DNA of 64,000 nucleotides from Branchiostoma floridae. Taxonomy: Eukaryota > Chordata > Leptocardii > Amphioxiformes > Branchiostomatidae. A program made the position numbers and the translations under genes. Positions 58,300 through 64,000 of the stretch are shown piece by piece. The DNA lies in assembly GCF_000003815.2 (NCBI RefSeq), contig NC_049986.1, positions 17,742,457 to 17,806,456 on the forward strand, given 5' to 3'. The notes below the pieces were generated by a model. That model was not told the origin of the DNA and searched no databases. It saw only the letters and a list, made by a program, of their open reading frames with translations. Positions within the stretch are counted from its first letter, which is position 1. Every line of letters begins with the position of its first letter.

Positions 58300-58880
58300 C
58301 GGGGATGTAGGGCGCTGTATCTCGTGAACGGATGGTGCGAGCACGACGATTTTTGGTACGTGGGTTGGGGGTGGTAGCCTGACACTCAGGTGTGATTTTG
58401 GGCCTCCTGGCGCTTGACCTTGACATTGAAGGTGGCATTTTTTGTGTTTTTGGGGCACTTTTGGCGCTGTGTGTCCGGAACGATACGCGCGATTGCGACG
58501 ATTTTTGGTGCATGGGTGGGGGGTTGTTGCCTGTTGCCTAGGATTGACTTTGGGCCTTGTCGCGTTTGAACTTGACCCGGCAGGTCGAATTTTGTGTCCG
58601 GGAGGGGTGTTTCCGGAGTTATATCTTCTGAACGGCTGGTGCTGGCGCGATGATATTTGGCACATGTGTCGGCGGTGGCTGAATAATGCTCAATTTTGAT
58701 TTTGGCGCCCTTGGTGCTTGAACTTGACATTTTAGGTTACCTTTTGTGCGGGCACGGGGCGTGCGCTGTATCTCCGGAACGCAAGGTGCCATTGTGTTGC
58801 CATTTGGTACGTGAGTTGTTTGTGGTGTCCTGGTATTTAGGTTTGATTTTGGGCCTCCTAGTGCTTGAACTTGATACTGT
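58300..58880 (+). repeat. Four-unit diverged satellite, ~150-bp period
   Basis: The anchors CTGTATCTCGTGAACGGATG (58314), GTGTGTCCGGAACGATA (58467), TTATATCTTCTGAACGGCTG (58619) and GCTGTATCTCCGGAACGCA (58766) are each followed by a GCGACGATTTTTGGTACGTG-type block, TTTGATTTTGGGCCTCCTGG and TGCTTGAACTTGACATT. Unit divergence is high. Long frames through the array on both strands are by-products of the period being near a multiple of three. Confidence 0.75.
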
Positions 58881-59166
58881 ATAGGTTGACCCTGTTTTAG
58901 TGTGGTTGGGGCATCCTCCCAATATCTGCTTGGTTTTAAAAACAGATTATGGTTGGGTGTAGAACCATCATCTGGCCTGGGCCACCTTCAATGTATCAGG
59001 TTACTTAGTGGCACTGACAGTTTGCCAGATGACGGGAGTGTACAAGATTATATATCTGTTGGTCAGGTATAATTGAAGTTTGCTTATTACTCTTTGTGGT
59101 GTTTCTAGAGCTGTATAGTACTGAGTTTTAAGTTCCGGTACAAGTTCCTTTACCCTGTTGGCAATC

Positions 59167-59250
59167 ATGGTTGAACTTGAACTTAAACAGAAGAAGATGC
59201 AATTTTCTAATGTGGAGGAGAACTGTATAGAGTGTGGGCATAAGAGAAAG
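59167..59250 (+). CDS. Possible first coding exon of an unknown gene
   Basis: ATG at 59167 opens MVELELKQKKMQFSNVEEN then CIECGHKRK (28 codons) ending at a consensus donor GTATGT in phase 0. Upstream, TATATAT lies at 59050. The CxxC pair hints at metal binding but is not diagnostic. The 988-base gap begins 210 bases downstream, so the next exon may be missing. It could be chance or part of a transposon ORF. Confidence 0.3.
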
Positions 59251-59459
59251 GTATGTGTATGATTTGTCCTGTGTTTCTTTTTGTTTCTTTGGTAATGCCA
59301 TTTCCATACTGTATACAGGTAATTTGTTGTTTTGGGCTAGTCATATTCGCTTGGTTTTTGGGCCTGCTTAATCTATGGTACAGGCAGGGTTAAGTGGTGG
59401 AGGCTTAGCTTTGTTCTGTTTTAAATTCAGTATCGTTTGTTGCATTTGTCGCGGCAAAT

Positions 59460-60447
59460 NNNNNNNNNNNNNNNNNNNNNNNNNNNNNNNNNNNNNNNNN
59501 NNNNNNNNNNNNNNNNNNNNNNNNNNNNNNNNNNNNNNNNNNNNNNNNNNNNNNNNNNNNNNNNNNNNNNNNNNNNNNNNNNNNNNNNNNNNNNNNNNNN
59601 NNNNNNNNNNNNNNNNNNNNNNNNNNNNNNNNNNNNNNNNNNNNNNNNNNNNNNNNNNNNNNNNNNNNNNNNNNNNNNNNNNNNNNNNNNNNNNNNNNNN
59701 NNNNNNNNNNNNNNNNNNNNNNNNNNNNNNNNNNNNNNNNNNNNNNNNNNNNNNNNNNNNNNNNNNNNNNNNNNNNNNNNNNNNNNNNNNNNNNNNNNNN
59801 NNNNNNNNNNNNNNNNNNNNNNNNNNNNNNNNNNNNNNNNNNNNNNNNNNNNNNNNNNNNNNNNNNNNNNNNNNNNNNNNNNNNNNNNNNNNNNNNNNNN
59901 NNNNNNNNNNNNNNNNNNNNNNNNNNNNNNNNNNNNNNNNNNNNNNNNNNNNNNNNNNNNNNNNNNNNNNNNNNNNNNNNNNNNNNNNNNNNNNNNNNNN
60001 NNNNNNNNNNNNNNNNNNNNNNNNNNNNNNNNNNNNNNNNNNNNNNNNNNNNNNNNNNNNNNNNNNNNNNNNNNNNNNNNNNNNNNNNNNNNNNNNNNNN
60101 NNNNNNNNNNNNNNNNNNNNNNNNNNNNNNNNNNNNNNNNNNNNNNNNNNNNNNNNNNNNNNNNNNNNNNNNNNNNNNNNNNNNNNNNNNNNNNNNNNNN
60201 NNNNNNNNNNNNNNNNNNNNNNNNNNNNNNNNNNNNNNNNNNNNNNNNNNNNNNNNNNNNNNNNNNNNNNNNNNNNNNNNNNNNNNNNNNNNNNNNNNNN
60301 NNNNNNNNNNNNNNNNNNNNNNNNNNNNNNNNNNNNNNNNNNNNNNNNNNNNNNNNNNNNNNNNNNNNNNNNNNNNNNNNNNNNNNNNNNNNNNNNNNNN
60401 NNNNNNNNNNNNNNNNNNNNNNNNNNNNNNNNNNNNNNNNNNNNNNN
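59460..60447. other. Assembly gap (988 N)
   Basis: Run of N. Apparent 365-413-codon frames across it are meaningless. Confidence 0.98.
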
Positions 60448-60807
60448 AGCTGTCGACACTTGGACATTTTGCGGACTTGCTCCAACGGTAAAGAAAAACG
60501 ACAACCGTTGATATTTCGTGCCAAAAGAAGCTTCGAGGGAAATTTGATCTCGAGGGAAAATGGAGAAGTTAGAGCAACAGCTTTTCAAGGACATAGGTGT
60601 ACACTTCAAATTCAGTCAGCTGTGTTTTGTATCTGGTCGGTTCGAAAAGGATGACACGATTTTTTTGCAATAAAACGACACAAATCTTACTGTTCTTTGT
60701 GCAATGATTGTTCAATTTGAGAGTCAAAATTATCCTATACTTTCTGTGACAAGTGTAGGAATTTGTCCCCATTGCAATGTAGCAACACTGCCTCGCTTCA
60801 ACAATTC

Positions 60808-60829
60808 GAATTCTTGAATTCAAGAATTC
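60808..60829. repeat. 22-bp perfect palindrome
   Basis: GAATTCTTGAA and its exact inverse complement meet with no loop (three EcoRI-type GAATTC words). No other context is visible. Confidence 0.6.
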
Positions 60830-60879
60830 AATGGCAAAGGACCACCCAATGCATCCAAGGCCTGAGAGTTCCATTTCCC

Positions 60880-61840
60880 AAAATAATACGAACCATGTAT
60901 ATATGGTTTCCCGGTTTAAACGAAACTTGTTCTTTTCCTACACACAAAGTAGATTGACGTAAACTGATCCTACATGCGTGACCATACCACACATAACAAC
61001 AATTCTTTCAACTTCCACATCACAAAGACCACCTCCAACGACAAGGTTGTCGGTAGCGCACCCCGTAAATTTCCTCGTGTTGTCACTCTTTCACTTAATC
61101 ACTCCTGAAAGTAGATAAACGTTTTAGAACTCTCATGGAGAAAGGGTAATATTGCTTATTATCTTAACTTTTCGTCAGGTAGTTTAACTTTAATGAGGTC
61201 AATTAGAGGGTTTCCACAGATTTTTATCCTTGTTCTGCGGAAATTTGTAAGGGTCGAGTTCTTTGTTTCTACCGGTCGAACTGTGTTTTCCGGTTGACTT
61301 CCGCCGAGTCCTTGGACGTCAATTTTTCTTACAGAACACATTGAACAGAGAAGGGAACTTTTCAACTTAAATGCGTCTTTTCCTTTCAACAACTTGTTCT
61401 TGGATAAAGTTCTATTCATGACTAACATTGTAATGATGATGATGATGAGTATAAATGTATAGGCTACGTTGCTGTACATCTATGTGCCTTAGGTTTACCT
61501 TCACGAAAAGGAAACATTTTTTATTTTTTATTTTTTTCTTCCTCTTCTTCTTCGCTCTCTTCTTCTGTTCCAACATACAAATAAAGTCAATGATTCGGAC
61601 AAACGGCAGTCACCATGGTTACTGGTAAAGCAACAGACACCCTGTAGTGTTCGATTGCATAATGTAGCAAGTGGCAGGACAGAACTAAAGGGGCTGGTCA
61701 CCATATTCATATGTTTGAGTAAGAATGAACAGGGCTGTAGTTTATTAGCCCAGATCATGTGAAGGAAAACATTATCATGTATTTGCCTGCAAATATGAAT
61801 GTTACCTTTCTGGTTTTAAGATTTATTTTATGATATTTGT
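60880..61840. other. No recognised feature
   Basis: A TC-rich tract lies at 61515-61565. AATAAAG at 61580 is not linked to any exon I can see. Confidence 0.4.
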
Positions 61841-61849
61841 TATTAGAAA

Positions 61850-62040
61850 GAATATCGATACCTCTGATTAGCCCACTCCATTGTTATACTATATCAAAGA
61901 ATTATGTTAGCCCTTATCATTATGTTAACTAGGTCGTTAAGCTTTATCCTATACCCCCTATCTTGTACTTTGCGTAATACTAAGTAGTTGTTGCCATACA
62001 TTGTATCATGTACAATTGTCGCGCAATAAGGTTCTTCTGT
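61850..62040 (+). mobile_element. CR1/L2-like LINE 3' tail
   Basis: Colinear with the 3' UTR of the fragment at 21344-21711: ATTAGCCCACTCCATTGTTA, ATATCAAAGAATTATGTTA, TTGCCATACATTGTATCATG, TACAATTGTCGCGCAATAAG. No coding part remains. Confidence 0.6.
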
Positions 62041-62394
62041 AATATTTCTTTGACTAGAAACAACATGATGCAGGACAGGGGCGTAATTCATTGGTATATC
62101 ACCTCTCAAATACAAAGAAACAGTGCTGTTGAGAGTACATACACCAGTACATGAAACGATCCCTACCAAACTACTACTATGTCGAAGCCTTGTCCCTGTC
62201 TTCAGGGACCGTGTCAGACACATGTAGGTTCGTGTTTTGACGACGTCCGGTTGGTAACAACATGTCATCAGTCTTAGCTTAATTAGTTGATTCTGACATT
62301 TGCAGTTTCCTGGGAATAGGTCCTGTCGGATGTGGGAAGGAAAGCGTTTTTTAACGTCTTAATGTATTCAATATAGCATCTAAGACACCTAACG

Positions 62395-62530
62395 TCGAGC
62401 GGCTAGGCTGAAGGACACAAGTTATAAGGTCGCGGGTTCGAAGCCTGGCTAGAGGCTGTGTCCTTTACATGACTTTGCTAACTCCACCTAGATGTAAAAA
62501 ATGGGTTCCTTATTTCGACAAGGACAAATA
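62395..62530 (+). mobile_element. tRNA-derived SINE (family A)
   Basis: GGCTAGGCTGAAGGACAC, GGTCGCGGGTTCGAAGCCTG (B box), GCTGTGTCCTTTACATGAC, CTCCACCTAGATGTAAAAAA, TGGGTTCCTTATTTCGAC. Confidence 0.6.
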
Positions 62531-62589
62531 TAGTCTATGGTTTAACGCCCCATTCTTACGACTGCAACCGTTTTACGATTCTTTTGCGT

Positions 62590-62672
62590 AGCTGATCATG
62601 ACGACAGTCGGGAATCGAACTCCCGACCTCTAAGTCCAGATCCAGGGTCACTAACAACTCGGCTACTACTCC
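62590..62672 (-). mobile_element. tRNA-like SINE head
   Basis: Minus strand: AGTAGCCGAGTTGTTAGTGA (A box), then GGTCGGGAGTTCGATTCCCG (a good B box with a pairing T stem). The acceptor and anticodon stems are poor. It is similar to the head at 31120-31200. Confidence 0.45.
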
Positions 62673-62928
62673 TACATCTTCCCACATGTGCACTAGTTCC
62701 CAGGACCCCCTCTAACTAGGTTGTCGGAACACTTTCTCGCTCGACCTCGCCAAGCTAAATATTTAGCTGCCATGTTTGTTTTTGCTGTGTGAGAAATGAG
62801 CGGACGGTAGGAGGAATCCCGCTGACCGCACGTACAAGTACCGTCCATACTCCTCCCTTTGATGTGATGAAGTTTCAGCGATGTTCGGTCTCTGAGTCTA
62901 TGCCTCGAGCATTTATCGTTATGCGGGT

Positions 62929-63075
62929 ATCTCACTGAACTGCGCCAATTTGCGCTAGGCATTCGCAAACCGGCGCCTGAAATTCGCAATTTACAAAATG
63001 GCGCAATGACCACTGTCGTCTTTTTGATCATTGTACATTGTTTTTTGTTAAATTGGTAACATTGCGAGTTTCAAT
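62929..63075. mobile_element. GCGGGTATCTCACTG element fragment
   Basis: GCGGGTATCTCACTGAACTG, CGCCAATTTGCGC and ATTGTACATTGTTTTTTG resemble the element at 10933-11328. Only one end was found. Confidence 0.45.
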
Positions 63076-63289
63076 GAAGCTATATTGTGTCCACCTTGGA
63101 GCCAAAACTGGGACATTCTGGGGCAGCCATTTTGTTTATAGAGGTGACGTGTTCTACCTGTACGTCGAACGTCTGTGAAGAGCCTTCTAAATGGGCAAGG
63201 TTATATCATATCATTTTCCAGAAAATCGTTTGTCACAAATGATTATATATCTCCACAATGTTGTTGAAACAATTACCAATACGACAATA

Positions 63290-63390
63290 CTGGTCATAAG
63301 ATATACCAAAAAGCAGGCAACTGGATATGATTTTGGAAACGGTCAGGAGTTTCAGATAAATCCACTATCTTTCGTCAGTGACACTGAAGT
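63290..63390 (-). mobile_element. Retroelement fragment with hammerhead-like core
   Basis: Plus strand: CATAAGATATACCAAAAAGC, AACTGGATATGATTTTGG. On the minus strand 63378-63350 reads CTGACGA, then a stem AGATA/TATCT with loop GTGGATT, then GAAAC. This is the conserved order of a hammerhead ribozyme (CUGANGA, stem II, GAAA). Stems I and III are not convincing by eye. Confidence 0.45.
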
Positions 63391-63674
63391 GATACAATGA
63401 AGTGATACAATACGACAATGGTCTGAAATACTAGCATACCAACATTCTAGACCAGACACTTTCCGCCAATTCCCTCTGACGTCGCTTGCCACCACGCACC
63501 TGCTATTTGCATTCGGTTCGCGGTTAATTTCCTCGGTTACTTTGGTGGGTTATTATTTCAAGCTCTGCGCCCGACGGGGAGTAAAGCATGCATGGCACGC
63601 CTCGGTCAAAACAGTTCACTGTTATTGTTGCTTACCGTGTAGTGCATAGTGGAACATGTATAAGTCTGCTGCTT

Positions 63675-63890
63675 CCTTGCTGTTTCAGTAGCAAGATATG
63701 TTTTATAGGGAGGGGTTGCTAGCCCTTACCCTTTAACGAGCTCAGGGCACCCTCTCAACACCAGACCCCCATTTTATGTCCCTTCTGAAAGCCGGGGGCA
63801 GTCCCAACCGAGAGAAGTTTCCAACTAATTGAAAGTAGGTAGCTGAGCTGTAAGGCTGCTACCAGTTGAGCCACAGGGACATACTCGCAT
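63675..63890 (-). mobile_element. tRNA-derived SINE (family B)
   Basis: Minus strand: GTCCCTGTGGCTCAACTGGT and AGCAGCCTTACAGCTCAGC (head), CTCGGTTGGGACTGCCCCCG, AAAATGGGGGTCTGGTGTTG, AGGGCTAGCAACCCCTCCCT. This is the best-preserved family B copy in the window. Confidence 0.75.
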
Positions 63891-63908
63891 ACAAGGCGTG
63901 TCTCGGTG

Positions 63909-63935
63909 TACTCTCCAAGTAGAGGTTGGTGGGGA
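63909..63935. mobile_element. Mutator-like MITE end
   Basis: TACTCTCCAAGTAGAGGTTG matches the terminus of the 22386 element with one change. The sequence diverges after about 21 bases. Confidence 0.45.
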
Positions 63936-63983
63936 TCGAAAAATCGTGACCTTGTCCTAAGATGCGCTCTTTTCTTCCTCCAG

Positions 63984-64000
63984 CCTCGACCACGTGGGAA
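63984..64000 (+). other. Candidate exon start at window edge
   Basis: A strong acceptor (TTTTCTTCCTCCAG) ends at 63983, followed by CCTCGACCACGTGGGAA. If joined to the exon ending at 51431 the frame would read NLDHVG, which is not an expected EMI continuation. It is either another gene's exon or not an exon. Confidence 0.25.

Noticed and set aside
58232-58730. Arg/Pro/Thr-rich frames of 85-139 codons on both strands
   Set aside because: They run through the ~150-bp satellite, whose period near a multiple of three keeps frames open by itself.
59368-60654. Four long open frames (365-413 codons) on both strands
   Set aside because: They consist almost entirely of gap N characters; only a few codons at each end are sequence.

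Overview
The window looks like nuclear DNA of a cephalochordate (amphioxus, Branchiostoma type). Basis: spliced animal genes with GT-AG introns, chordate gene families (a PKDCC/VLK-type secretory kinase, an EGFL7/8-like EMI protein, 14-3-3 proteins), many small inverted-repeat elements, tRNA-derived SINEs, RTE/CR1-like LINE remnants, (CA)n and (AT)n microsatellites, and four assembly gaps (32044-32143, 38517-38616, 56116-56488, 59460-60447). The species is inferred. No bacterial operon, phage, CRISPR or plasmid feature is present.

Layout. 1-4.5 kb: small inverted-repeat elements and two diverged tandem arrays. 4529-6758 (+): last four exons of a gene for a Ser/Pro-rich protein I do not recognise, with a poly(A) signal at 7326. 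7474-9017: transposon remnants, one nested in the terminal repeat of another. 9128-12766 (-): a five-exon PKDCC-like luminal/secreted kinase whose reading frame closes across every junction; a nested transposon sits just inside one of its splice donors. 15.2-16.5 kb: one Harbinger-like element, otherwise nothing recognised. 16.5-25.3 kb: a direct segmental duplication in which each unit (about 4.7 and 4.1 kb) carries a two-exon 14-3-3 gene on the minus strand. Copy 1 has a one-base frameshift; copy 2 has lost its 3' end by a roughly 1.5-kb deletion. Copy 2's unit also holds a LINE fragment, an expanded (AT)n tract and a 9-bp-TSD element that unit 1 lacks.

26.2-35 kb is repeat-rich, with a tandem element array, a possible small secreted-peptide ORF, SINEs, and a 166-bp inverted repeat abutting a gap. 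35150-35256 (+) is a signal-peptide exon that joins in phase to an EMI-domain exon at 51306-51431 (+), making the start of an EGFL7/8-like gene with a first intron of about 16 kb full of repeats: a 28-bp minisatellite, LINE tails, MITEs, an RTE-type reverse transcriptase remnant and a SINE with a tandemly amplified tail. From 51.4 kb to the end are more repeats, a four-unit satellite at 58.3-58.9 kb and one possible exon at 59167.

The genes do not form a pathway. Two encode secretory-pathway or extracellular proteins and two encode 14-3-3 adaptors. Much of the interest lies in how mobile elements and duplication have reshaped the locus: several insertions can be bounded exactly because an empty paralogous site is present in the same window.
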